A DNA stretch of 52,500 bases from Prorocentrum cordatum. Lineage: Eukaryota; Sar; Dinophyceae; Prorocentrales; Prorocentraceae. The notes beneath the pieces are model-generated. The model ran no database searches and had not been told where the DNA came from. It was given only the letters and a program-made list of their open reading frames with translations. The stretch spans positions 2,501 to 55,000 of the forward strand of contig CAUYUJ010019256.1 of NCBI GenBank assembly GCA_963575745.1, written 5' to 3'. The number at the start of each line of letters is the position of its first letter. The first letter of the stretch is position 1. The position numbers were made by a program, and so were the translations under genes. Below are positions 27,324-38,836 of the stretch, one piece after another.

Positions 27324-28105
27324 GTTTCCTCGTGCGTCGTCCTCATCATCCGTGGCTTCATTGGCCGCGGAGCGCCGCCTTGTCGTGCCTTCTCTACACC
27401 GACGTGTGTGTGTGTGTGTGTAGACGCGCTGGTTTTTGCGCGCGGATGCTCAGCTGTCCCAGTGGCTGCGCACTGCCTTTCTTGCCCTCGGGAGTGGCGT
27501 TGCACGTCTCGAGAAGCATACCCAGGGGTCTGAATTGGGATAACTACTTCGGCTTGAACGCGTTCGCGGCGATACAATCGAAAATAGAGAAGGTAGGTCA
27601 GCACTGTGATGTCGATGGACATTGCCATCGTCACGTTCACATTGGTATAATGTCGTCAAGACACTTTGGATCTGATCAGATAACCAATCACAAAGAGACT
27701 GCTTCGGGCATCTGGATCGCCCTGTCAAGGAGATGCGGCTTTTGTTCCTCCAGCCGGCCAGCAACGCGACAGCTGGCGGGCCGCCTTGGAGCTGTGCTCT
27801 CCGTTGCGTCCCCTGTCGTTCTGCACCGCTGCATCTCGTGTCGTCGCTCTGCCGCCCCCCCTCTCTTTTTCCCGTCCTCTCGCGGTGCCGGTTCTGCGCT
27901 CTGGGGTCGCTTTTGCCTCCCTCCGCGGCCCCGCCGTGCTGCTCTTCGTCGTTCCCTTTTGTCGCCCTCTGCCGGCCGTCCCATGTGGGGGTGGGGCGCG
28001 CGCTCTCCGAGACCCCCCCCCCGATGGGCACCAGAGGGCGGTTGCTCACTGCTGGTGCTCTATATGTGGCGTGATTCGTGGCAGCAGTACTCACCAAAAA
28101 ATCAG
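27324..28105. other. Unassigned spacer
   Basis: Mixed composition with open frames in several phases and no biased third position. No repeat copy recognised. Confidence 0.4.
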
Positions 28106-28111
28106 CACCAC

Positions 28112-28167
<56 letters not shown>

Positions 28168-28264
28168 GCAGCATTAGCATCAGCATCAGCATCAGCATCA
28201 TCATCATCATCGTCATCATCATCATCAGCATCAGCATCAGCATCAGCATCATCATCAACGTCAA

Positions 28265-28295
<31 letters not shown>

Positions 28296-28302
28296 GTCGT
28301 CG

Positions 28303-28340
<38 letters not shown>

Positions 28341-28420
28341 TTCATCATCGTCATCGTCATCGTCATCGTCATCAGCATCATCATCAGCATCATCAGCATC
28401 ATCGTCGTCCTCGTCCTGCA
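28106..28420. repeat. (ATC)n trinucleotide tract
   Basis: About 315 bases of (ATC)n with AGC and GTC variants. It gives poly-Asp, poly-Ser or poly-Ile/Met frames that I do not consider genes. Confidence 0.95.
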
Positions 28421-28435
28421 TACCTCATGTTCCTC

Positions 28436-28555
28436 CACGTCCTCCTCCATTCTCTCCTCCTCCTCCTCCTCCTCCTCCTCCTCCTCCTCCTCCTCCTCCT
28501 CCCTCCTCCTCCTCTCCTCCTCCTCCTCCTCCTCCTCCTCCTCCTCCTCCTCCTG

Positions 28556-28587
<32 letters not shown>

Positions 28588-28650
28588 TCTCCTCCTCCTC
28601 TTCCTCCTCCTCCTCCTCCTCTTCCTCCTCCTCCTCCTCGTCCCCTCCCC
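28436..28650. repeat. (CTC)n tract
   Basis: About 215 bases of pyrimidine-only triplets. It faces the purine (GAG)n tract at 28935-29713, 0.28 kb away, so the two are inverted complements. Confidence 0.95.
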
Positions 28651-28934
28651 GCCCCCACCCTCTTCGACCTCCTCCCCCCATCCCCCACCACCCCCCCGCC
28701 CCTCCGCTGCTCGCCCCGCCGCCCGCCGTCGGCGGGTGTCGCGCGGCGGACGCGCAGGCGGCGGCGAAGGCGTGAGTGACACGGCGCGACGCGGTCGCGG
28801 CAGCAGCTCGGGGCAAACCCGCCGCGCGCGACGGCGCGCGCGCGCGGCCGCCCCTCAGAACTGACATTTGGCCGCCCCGGAGGCGAGAATGATTGGACTG
28901 GCGTCGGCTGCTGCTCCTCCTGGGGGCCAACGCG
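28651..28934. other. GC-rich spacer with weak exon candidate
   Basis: The frame reading LLAPPPAVGGCRAADAQAAA (about 28700-28771) has nearly all G/C third positions and ends at a canonical-looking GTGAGT (28772). No acceptor, start or domain can be identified. A run of CG-rich palindromic DNA (GCGCGCGCGCGG) follows. Confidence 0.2.
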
Positions 28935-29021
28935 GGAAAAGGAAGAGGAGGAGGAGGAGGAGGAGGAGTAGGAGGAGGAGGAGGAAGAGGAGCAGGACGA
29001 GGAGCAGGAGGAGGAGGAGGG

Positions 29022-29052
<31 letters not shown>

Positions 29053-29713
29053 CGAGCAGGAGCAGGAGCAGGAGCAGGAGCGGGAGCAGGAGTAGGAGCA
29101 GGAGCCGGAGCAGGAGGAGAAGGAGGAGGAGGAAGGGGAGGGAGGGAGGGAGGACGGAGGGAGGGGAGGGAGGGAGGGGGGGAGGAGGAGGAGGAGGAGA
29201 GAGGAGGAGGAGGAGGAGGAGGAGGAGGAGAAAGAGGAGGAGGAGCAGGAGGAGGAGGAGGAGGACAAGAAGGACGAGGACGACGACGACGACGACGACG
29301 ACGAGGAAGGGGAGGAAAGGGGAGGGAAGGCGGAGGGGTAGGGGAGGGAAAAGGGGAGGGGAGGGGAGGGGGAGGAGGGGGAGGGGGAGGACAAGGAGGA
29401 GGAGGAGGGAGGAGGAGGAGGAGGAGGAAGAGGGAGGAGGAGCAGGAGGAGGAGGAGCAGGAGGAGGAGGAGGAGTAGGAGGAGAGAGAGGAGAGGAAGA
29501 GGAGGAGGAAAAAGGAGGACGAGGAGACGAGAGGAGGACGAGGAGGAGCAGGAACAGGAGCTGGAGCAGGAGGAGCAGGAGGAGGAGGAGGAGAACAATG
29601 AGGAGGAGGGGAGGAGGAGGAGGGGAGGAGGACGACGACGACGACGACGACGAGGAAGGGGAGGGAGGGGGAGGGGAGGGAGGGGGAGGAGGACAGGGGG
29701 AGGGGGAGGAGGA
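28935..29713. repeat. (GAG)n/(GGA)n purine tract
   Basis: About 780 bases of purine-rich triplets with GAC and GCA variants, including (GAC)n at about 29278-29305 and 29633-29655. It ends directly at the 545-bp repeat R8. Confidence 0.95.
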
Positions 29714-30258
29714 AAGCTAGGTGCGCTCGCGTCATATCTGACATCCTACCCCTCCCTCCCATCCCTTACAATGGCGTAGATCCCCTCTCTACTCGCACAG
29801 TCGGATGTCGAGCAGGGCAATGATCCCGAAAGGGTACGCGATGCATTGTAGAGCACGGCATGGCATGGCGTAGAAGAGCACCGCAAAGCGTAGTATCAAC
29901 CTAGCATTGTATTGCATGCCGTGGCATGGCACGGGAAATGACGCCAGCGCTGCAGCGGGAGCACGAGTCGAAACGAGCGGAAGCGCGGAAATGAGGCCAG
30001 CGCTGCAGCGGGAGCACGATTCGGAACGAGCGGAAGCACGGAAATGAGGCCAGCGCTGCAGCGGGAGCACGATTCGGAACGAGCGGGGCCCGAAAATGAG
30101 GCCGGCGCCTCAGCGAGAGCAGCATTTTGAAAAAATGCAGGCGAAAACCCAACTCCGGGGAAACCTGTGTGTAAAAAAACAATACGCGGGGGGGGGTCGA
30201 GCACTTTCAAACCGTCATCCGGGGAAGAGGGAGAGTAGTATTCATATTGAGTAATTGT
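29714..30258 (+). repeat. 545-bp repeat R8, copy a
   Basis: Almost identical to 44168-44712, with the same length and the same orientation. It begins AAGCTAGGTGCGCTCGCG and ends ATTCATATTGAGTAATTGT. Inside are three tandem 53-bp units starting at 29943, 29996 and 30049 (GCCAGCGCTGCAGCGGGAGC...). Both copies are sandwiched between purine-rich tracts. Confidence 0.92.
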
Positions 30259-30545
30259 TGAGACGGAGGAGGAGGACGAGGACGAGGATGAGGAGGAGGA
30301 GGAGGAGGAGGAGGAGGGAGGAGCAGGAGCAGGAGCAGGAGCACGAGCACGAGCAGGAGCAGGAGCTGGAGGAGGAGGAGGAGGAGGAGGAGGAGGAGAA
30401 GGCGGGGTATGAGGAGGAGGAGGAGGAGGAGGAGGAGGAGGAGGAGGAGAAGGCGGGATCGGAGGAGGAGGAGGAGGAGGAGGAGAAGGAAGGAGGCGGA
30501 GGAGGAGTAGGAGGAGGAGGAGGAGGAGGAGGAGGAGGAGGGCGC
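30259..30545. repeat. (GAG)n/(GGA)n purine tract
   Basis: About 285 bases, with GCA and GAC variants, directly after R8 copy a. Confidence 0.95.
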
Positions 30546-31045
30546 CGCAGTCGGCAGACAGAAGTCTTCCATTGCCCTCGTGCAGCCGCCAGGGAGGGAA
30601 CGGGTCCTGAGGGGATCGGGTCTTGGAGGGTTTGGCCGTTTGTGGCTTTGGGGTGCCGGGCCAAGGCCCAGGGGCTCGAGAACAATTGGCACGCGCATCC
30701 TGGATCAGCACAGCTTAGAAAGTGGACGGGCCACGCTGTGATTATGGATGCGTCGTTTGGAGGCGCTGGGGCCTGAGGGCCATTTGGGGGCTTTGGGGGG
30801 CGTTGTTGGACTGGCTTGGGCTCCGTAGGCAAAAATATAACGGGCATGACCTCATGTCGACGCCGATCGTAAGGAACCGCTAAGTTTCTGAGGACGCATC
30901 CTTGAGTTTGTCATCGCCTTTCTGCCTCGTCAATCTTCAGGATAGGGAGAAGCCTGCGGTGGGGGGTGCTCGTTGAGGAATGTGCCCAGGCGGCTTCGGA
31001 CCGGACCCTGGAGGGGACGACGACGGCGCCTTGCGAACGCTTGGG
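30546..31045. other. Unassigned spacer
   Basis: No coding bias and no repeat copy recognised. Confidence 0.4.
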
Positions 31046-31310
31046 CCAAAATGGAGGAGAAGGAGGAGGAAAAGGGAGGGAAGAAGTGGGGAGGGAGGGG
31101 GGAGGAAGGGAGGTAGGGAGGGAGGGAAGGAGGGAGAGAGGGAGGGGGGCGATGTGGAGCCCGATTTTCTCCACGCTGGCGTCGCCAAGGCATCGCCGAC
31201 GTCGGCGATGCGGCGCCGATGCATCGCCGCGACGCATCGCCAATGCACATCGGCGATCTGGCGCGATCCTCCGACCCCATCGACCCGGACCCCATCCAGG
31301 AGGATTGAAT
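31046..31310. repeat. GGA/GGGA tract followed by a half copy of fold-back E5
   Basis: 31046-31150 is (GGA)n and (GGAGG)n. 31160-31310 matches the right half of E5 (CCCGATTTTCTCCACGCTGG, GTCGCC, ...GCGCGATCCTCCGACCCCAT), ending at CCATCCAGGAGG. The left E5 arm is missing. Confidence 0.65.
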
Positions 31311-31827
31311 TGCTTATCTATCGCGGGCGGCGGCGATGCCGCTCCATGGCCGGTCCACGGCGGGAGTTCCGGCAGCTCCTCGGCCGCCAAGCTGGGCGGG
31401 GGAGGGGCGCTTTTTCGGCCCTCTTCCGTCGTGAGCGCTGCTCCTCCCTCCCTCTTCCTCTTCCTCCTGCATGTCCTCCTCGTCCGATTCCCTAGAAGTG
31501 GTTTTTAAAAGGCGTTTCGAATAACGATGTTTCGATCAGGATCGTCTGAGTAAGGAATCTGTATCAAGTTGTGTTGTGTTCCGAATGATACGTGTTGGTC
31601 AGGATCCCCTCGTCCTACAACTCCCCTTCCCGATTGTTAAGCAGATTTTAGCAAGGAATCCATCTCACACTGCGATTCGAATAAGGATGTGGTGGTCAGG
31701 ATTCCTGATTTGGGATTTCTGTACTGAGGATCCCTTGGCTAGGACTCCGAAGCCATGTTCGCGGAGTCCTGGGTTTCTTATCCGAGGCTTCCTTACCGTC
31801 GAAACCGATGATAAGGACGGGTAACAT
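31311..31827. other. Unassigned spacer
   Basis: GC-rich at first, then mixed. A short frame, PWPVHGGSSGSSSAAKLGGG at about 31340-31410, has many G/C third positions but no other support. GGATTC-like words recur loosely at 31590-31780. Confidence 0.35.
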
Positions 31828-32066
31828 TCCCAAGGGTACCCTTGCATCCGTGCTTCTTCGGTCCATCCTTGACCACTTTCGATGGCCCGCCGCGCTCAAA
31901 AAGCTTCGACAATGGGCGTTCGTTCAAGGGGCTCGCATCCTTGACGCGCATCCTTACTATCATTTTGGTCCATCCTTGGCCACTTTCGATGGCCCGCCGC
32001 GCTCGAAAAGCTTCGAGGTGGGTGTTCAAGGGGCTTGCATCCTCGACGCGCCTCCTCACTATCAGT
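31828..32066 (+). repeat. R10 repeat, two tandem units of about 110 bp
   Basis: CCATCCTTGACCACTTTCGA then TGGCCCGCCGCGCTCAAAAAG...GCATCC is repeated as CCATCCTTGGCCACTTTCGA then TGGCCCGCCGCGCTCGAAAAG. TTCCCAAGGGTACCC precedes it. One diverged unit with the same lead-in lies at 41277-41410. Confidence 0.8.
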
Positions 32067-32103
32067 TTTGACTGTACCCAATGGCCCTGACCTTATGATG
32101 TTC

Positions 32104-35100
32104 CAGCCTACTTTAGCCTCGATCACCAGAATAAATTCCGAGCACCAGGAGAGCACGTACCGAAACTGGAGGGTGTTCACGTGTCGGGCCCCGCTACTCT
32201 TCTGGGCGCTCGAGCTTCTTTTTGAAGACGCGGCCCCTGAGTACGATGGGAGCCACACAACCCTTTTTAGGTCGGGCCTGTCCCGCTACTGGAGCAACCC
32301 ACGCGATTCCAACGCTCGAAGGGATTTCAAGCTCTTCACGTGCAGTCCCTGGGGGAGCACGAGTTGGTTCCGTGGATGACAGCGACGTTTCAGGCATTCC
32401 ATAACCAGTCTGAGCCTCCACCGGTTTTGCCGCCGGAGGCCGCTCCCGCAGCTGGCTCGTCTCCTGCAGCCCCGCAACAACGGAATCAGGGTCCAATTCC
32501 TGATTCTACTTCAGCGGAGGCTACAGCACATGAAGATCCACCACCTGCGTACACTCAGGCCATTCCTGCAGCATGCGGCACAGATTGGGATGGAAAAGCG
32601 CGCCATACTCCCACGGGGGAGAAGTACTACACGTCTTGGGAGATCTTCATTCTTCGCCTCAACGGCATGGTCAACCTCTTCCCCGAGAACTGGGCGTCGC
32701 ATTCTTCACCCGAGCGCGTATTCTCCAAGGAGGTGTACAATAGGACAGACATGGTACGTCATGCTGTTACCTGGTTGGCGTTGGAACAATTTGTCCGCAA
32801 AATTGCGAATGCTGCCCCACATCGTGCCAGTGAGGAGACAGGCATCCTCAGCCAGAAGCGCGATGTCAACGCGGATTACATCATCGAGCTAACCAATTGG
32901 TTCCAGTCACAAGCCGACTCACAGACAATGATGGTTCCTGATCCTCCATATGTTGCGCTTGGCGCCTGGAACGCGCGTACCTGTACCGCCTTCTCCTCCG
33001 ACGCATCATCCGCCACTGGATGATGATATGATGGGTATGACTCCCAAGCAGCCGCCTCCTACACCAGCATGGGAGATACCATTGCCACCTTTGACCGCAG
33101 CGTCTGTGGCATCGGCGGCCGCGCCTACTCCACCACCAGCTCCGACGTCTCCTTCGGCAGGGGACACTGGGGTGCCGGAGGACACTCCCGCAGCCAACCA
33201 CCCACTTACAGAGACCGTGACGTACAGAGTCATGGGCGCACACGACTGTCGTGCTCGGTCGCAGCACGAGACCGCGATGACGATCGAGGAAGAGACCAAG
33301 ATTGGCATCACCCCGAGGGAGGCCGCCATTCGTGCTAAGGTATCTGATCCATGTCCCTGGGCCCCTCCGATACTACGCGGCCGCGGTCAGTGCGAGTCGT
33401 GCACGACGAGTGACGACTACCAAAAGAGTCTGTACTACGACGACTACGTGATCAAGCACGCTCCAGACCTTCAGAACAGCGGTTGTTTCCCAGACTACAC
33501 ATGGGTTACATTTTGCAGTGTATCCATTAAACAGTTGGGACTACCTCTCCTGGTTGGGCGGCAGTATTATAGTCACAGCATGGGAACCCCACAAATTCAG
33601 CAAGGCACTGTCAACCGCACTGCGCCATGACAACGGTGACCGCAATTGTGGATCAATTATTGGACCGTCGTGTCAACATATGGCAGCACGACGACATCGA
33701 CACCTTGGCCGTCGACAATCACCACAAGTCGTTCAGTCACATCGCGTCCGAGATTTTCACGCGCGAGGACCACGGCCCCAATAGGAGTGCGGTCCACGCA
33801 CATATGCATCAGGCAAACGACGCTGGTCATCCATGGTGGGATGCTCGAGAGTACTACGTGATCTCCGCCCTCCGCGCCCTGCAATTGCACATTGACGACG
33901 AGAAGGCCCGTTTCCAGGTCTTTCTCTGCCGTCCGAACCCCGGGATGCAGGGCGCAGATTTCGCGTGGGATCATATACTGGCTATCCGCGCCATCGGTGG
34001 GCACGCCGCAGTGCACCGTAACGGCCCACCGTGGAATCTGGGCTGGAAGCGTCTGTCTTGGACGGACGCCAAATACCTACACCGCGCCACTACGAGGGAT
34101 GCCTGGACGAGCGTCCGGAAAATTGGTTTTGTTCCAGGCTGTGGAGCCGACCGTCGCACACGACGCGAGGCATTCTACAGTTCCAGTTCCTTCGTGCGCA
34201 ATGACACTCACAACCCTCATAACGCTACCCCTGGATATAAGTTCGACCACAAGAAGAAGCAGGTCGACGTTGTCATCGACATGCGGGCGGCTATGTCCGC
34301 CGGTTGTCACTTCTGGCTTGGAGAGTAGGGCGCCATCATGTGCCCCGAGACCGTGCCACCACTGGCCATTATGGCCATCCGCACGGTTGGGGGCAGCTCC
34401 TCGTGGCCATATAACCACAAGTGGACGTGCCCAGAGTTGGTCAAGTTGCCCGCACCACGCAGCCAGTACGAGGTCTGCGAATTTGAGCCGGTGGCAACGC
34501 CAGCAGCAGACATGTTGCCAACGCCCAAAGCAAAGGCGATGCTTGCAGGCGCCAGCTCTTCATCTCCTCCTGCTGCACAGAAAGGCCAAAGGTCCCAGGC
34601 CTGCAACCAGCTCGACCACCCGACCAGACGGCGCTCGATGACCTACTGTTGGACAGAGAGCTGGTGGCACCACCCGCGCCGACCTGACCGACGAGGCTGC
34701 CCTGCTCATGAGCCACTGGCGGGCGACCGTGGACGATTGCAAGTAACAGTTCTTCGAGCCCATAGTGGCGGCACTTCCACTTGGCACATGGGATCGTTGC
34801 AGTCGCTTCCAGAACACCCGCGTCCACGATGTCAGATATGCCCGTCTGCATGGCTCGGCTCAATCCCGTGCAGTTGACCGCCTCTGGCCTGGGAAGAAAG
34901 AAATTACAATCACGCTGGAGAAAGGCAAGATCTACGGCCCGATCCTCGACATCATGCACAATGGTCCGTACACCGGCGTTCAGATACCATTTCGAGGCAG
35001 AGGCCCATTTTGGGCCAACATATTGCATGCCGAGAACAGTATGAACGAGCATACTGGCTATGTACTTGCAGTTCCGTTGCATGCAGACCTCCCCGAGATG

Positions 35101-35834
35101 TACCTCAACCACCTGAGTTCGTACGATGCCGATTCCCACATCGGCCTCGTCGGCTACAGTCACGACACCGTCATTGATGCGCCGGCGGATACACCCGCAC
35201 TCCCACAGAACGATGATCAAGAGATCAAACACGACGAGACAAAGCTGATTACAGCAATGGGCGTCGCATTCGGTCTGAGACTCATCTTCGCTGGGTGTTC
35301 CACAGCAGACATGATTGAGCTTCGTAGGACTGGCAACAGAACGGAAGCTGTTCCAATGCTGCTGACTCCTGTGCTGGAAGTTGGCTTGCCTAACTTGAAG
35401 TTGTCAACTCCACTGCTCGCGCAATCATCCCCCCCACCCACCCGCAACTTGGTCTGCAAAACCCATGCGGGACCGAGCAAAGATATCGCTCTGGGGTCGT
35501 CTTGGAGCCCTCGGGGGCGTCTCAAGAGCGCCCCGAGAAGGCCAGAGAAGCAAGACGGCCGACGACGACGACGACGCCGACGTCGACGACGACGACGCAG
35601 ACGACGACGCCGATGACGATGACGACGACGACGACGACGACGACGACGTCGCCAACGAAGACGACGACGAGGGAGGAGGGAGGACGACGACGGCGAAAAC
35701 GACGACAACGACGACAACGACGACAACGAGGGAGGAGGGAGGACGGCGACGACGCGAACGACGAAGAAGGAGGAAGGACGGCGACGCCGACGACGACAAC
35801 GACGAGGGAGGAGGGAAGACGACGACGAGACGAC

Positions 35835-35875
<41 letters not shown>

Positions 35876-36485
35876 CGACGAAATTGGAGGAACGACGACG
35901 AGACGCCGACGACGGACGACGACGACGACGACGACGAGGGAGGAGGAGGAAGGACGACCACGGCGACAACGACGACGGAAACGACCACGACGCCAAAGCG
36001 GGCGACGACGACGAACACGAGGAAAGACACAGGACGACGTTGGCGACGACGACGACGACGACGCGGGAGGAGGGAGGACGGCGACGACGACGACGACGAC
36101 GACGCCGCAAGAGCGCGCGCGCACGCTTTTGTTGAAAATCCGTGTTGCGAAGCCGTGTGTTTTTGTGGGTTTTTTGGACGCGCGACTTTGAAATCCTTCC
36201 GAAACCGATGGGTGTTTGAAGGATTTCGGCGTACGCGCGCGACGACGCGCGCGTCTGCAATTCGGTGTTTTTTTGCAGAGGATTCTCGCGACGGCACACG
36301 CGCAAGGGCGTTCGACAGATTTCGACATGCGCGCGCGACGCCCGTTTGGTAGCATGCTGTGAAGATCTTGAAAAAACCATGTTTTCCTTTAAGATTTCGC
36401 AAGAGCTTGCGCGTAATCTTTTTTGTTTTTTCTTTTTTTTTTTTAAAAAAAAAATATATATAAAAAAGTAAATTTGCGTTACGAA

Positions 36486-36526
<41 letters not shown>

Positions 36527-38836
36527 TTTTTTTCATATATATATATATATAACTCTATTGCGAAATCCTTCCTGCACCGAAGGTTTCTGAACGATTCCGG
36601 CATGCGCGCGCGACGACGCGCGCGCGTGCACTTCGTCCAGCTTTCTGTTGCAAAGGGAGTAACGAAAAAGTGTCATGTTAGAACAAAAATGTCACCGCAT
36701 TTTTTTTACAATGGAACCTCAGGGGGGGATACCGGTTGGCCTGGAACATTGTGATTTCGTATTTAAGACGGATATGTGGTCAGAATCATATGTGATTTAC
36801 ATGCCCGAAAGGATAACGCCGGGGGGGGTAGAGTCGGTTGTCTTTTTAGAAAGGAGAATGGTTCAGGTATGCGCGGCAACATACACGGAGACGGAGCGGC
36901 AACTACGTTCATGTACATTTGCGTAGGAGAATCACATGGACATACGGTTCCGCTTCGACACCAAGGCTGATTGGCACACATTGATCTTCGACCCATTCTG
37001 CCCATGGGCCACATAATTGCCCGACGCTTGCGGACTCAACCGCTTCCTCATTATTATGATGAGAGAGAGATGACTTGGGACGATAACGGCGACCTGGTGT
37101 TGTCTCGTTGGATTCCGCATTTGTTTTCGATTAACCAGAGTGACGCTACGAGCCGTTTGCCGCAAGGACATCCTGAATAATCACCCTGCGCTGGCATCCC
37201 TCATCAATATTTGGGAGACGGCCGCGTTGTCCGATGACAAGCGCGACGACTTGCCGAAGGCCCCGCTCCGCGACCAGCAGAATATCAGGGCTTCCGCCAC
37301 ACCGCCGCCAGATGGCGCAAACATCCTTGTCCCTGATCCAGGAAGCGCCATCCGCCGTCGCCCCCGCCCAGGAGGAACTCATCGAGGCATTGCGTTGTGA
37401 CCGCGACGTCTCCATGGGTGACGCCCGCGCCGACGAGTCAATTGACGAGAAGCTTTGCCGCAGAGCGGAGATGCTCTTCCAACGCCGCCGGGGCGCGGCC
37501 TCAGCGCACCGCGATCGCGATCAGATCGCGGGCGGGGATCTGCCCGATCCTGTGACCGACAGAGGATTGCGATCATTGGCGGATGATCTCACCACCGACA
37601 GCGCCAGCTTCGTTCCGCATCGCATCGTTCGACTGGTCGGCCGCAAGTTGGGCGCCGGCGGCAACGCCCGCAGGAGGATCCAACAAGTGATCGAGAATGG
37701 GGCTGGAGACTGCCAGAGACCCGGACAGCAGTGCGCGAGCTGCTACCGCGATCTCCCCCATGAGGACTCGAACGACACTGGCATGCGCCACATTTGTTCC
37801 GAGTCATTAGAGCATGGGGGAATAGGCGCTCACCAGATCAAAATCTTGGCTGATGCGAGCACGTGGGTCCGCGAACAAATGGACGAAAAAATCGCGCGCC
37901 AACTCGCGGGCGCCGATGCCCGCGCCCGCGTCGCGGGCACGCGCTCTGTCGAGGCACGGGCGAACGACGCGCTCCGCAGGCTCGCCCATAAGGCCGGGCT
38001 TCGCCACGCCAAATGGCTGTAGGCTGGCAGGCCCAGCCCCGGCCAATGCCGCATCGGCGGACTCGAGGGCGCCGACGCAGGGGGAACGGTTCTCTACCAT
38101 CCACGCCCCGATGTCGCGGATCGACTCCAAGAAGACGCCGTCTTTAATCGTCTGATGACAGAGAAGAGAGCGCAGGCGTGCCTGCGCCCATGCACCATCG
38201 AAGATGCGAACGATGCAATGCGCCTCTGGGAGGAGAGCCACAGGCAAGGTTTCGCCAACCGACAGGCACCCGCTCCTGGGGCCCCCCCTCGCGGCGCGCG
38301 GCTCGACCGCGGATGTCTGCCTTTTGTCCGTCCCATCTGCGAAGGAAAGTGGCCGGGCGAGTCGCGTCGCGTTGAAGGACCTCCAGGCGCATGCACCCAA
38401 GGGCGCCGGCGAGAGTGAGGACGATCGCATTGAAGCCACCGCCGAGGAGCCTGCCCGCCAGACCCCTGCTCCTCCACCTGTCCGACTCCCGCGCCGCGAT
38501 GGCCCCGCGCCCGCCCATGCCCCTGGCGGCGCCGGCTTGGGAGACGCCGCGGACGGGCCTGGCGGAGCTGCATATTATTCATCAACATCACGCCGACCCC
38601 TGACACCAGCCAGGCGCCCCGACCTCAACTATGATGAAGATCGCTGCCGTAGTCGGAGTGCCGCGCGCGAGTACCACGACGCCCACACTTGGCGGCGTCG
38701 CGGGCTGCGACACTACCAACGCGACACCTACCACTACTGGTCGGACCACCAGTCCCAATCGGTCTACATCGACGGCGAGGACAACGAGCATATCTGGCCA
38801 TGGGACAACTACCAGGTGATCACCATCAGTTGATTC
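32104..38836 (+). pseudogene. Degenerate coding block with KptA/Tpt1 RNA 2'-phosphotransferase domain
   Basis: Protein-like sequence runs across changing plus frames: 32340-32960, then +1 to about 33530, +1 to about 33630, then 33627-34325. In-frame TAG at 34326-34328, more shifts near 34620 and 34680, and TAA at 34744 follow. Tpt1/KptA motifs appear in order: SKALSTALRH (about 33600), IRAIGGHA (33983), YLHRATT (34074), RRTRREAF, VDVVIDM (34263), then GAIMCPETVPP after the TAG. This enzyme removes the splice-junction 2'-phosphate from tRNA, passing it to NAD+ (family knowledge). The flanking regions (TGEKYYTSWEIFILRLNG before; KIYGPILDIMHNGPYTG after) are unrecognised. A repeat insertion splits the block at 35395-36660; coding-like DNA resumes (TWDDNGDLVLSRWIPHLFSI; ending HIWPWDNYQVITIS at 38833). 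It is probably a dead copy of a large gene or mobile ORF; sequencing indels are an alternative. Confidence 0.72.
35395..36660 (-). mobile_element. R7-family repeat insertion (inverted) with (GAC)n and (TA)n expansions
   Basis: The left edge, GTTGTCAACTCCACTGCTCG then CGCAATCATCC...CCCACCCGCAACTTG, is the reverse complement of the R7 unit end at 16945-17015. The right part (36100-36660) is the reverse complement of the CGCGCGC-rich 265-bp subunit of R7 unit 3. About 550 bases of (GAC)n (35560-36110) lie between. A poly-T/poly-A/(TA)n block (36425-36555) is embedded in the right part. So one R7 relative sits inside the KptA block, where it disrupts the coding frames. Confidence 0.75.

Noticed and set aside
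32340-34328. KptA region as an intact multi-exon gene
   Set aside because: The frame changes occur inside conserved motifs with no usable splice sites, and a TAG lies inside the domain; decay or sequence error fits better.
35465-36352. Asp/Arg-rich frames of 200-390 codons
   Set aside because: They are translations of the (GAC)n tract inside the R7-type insertion.
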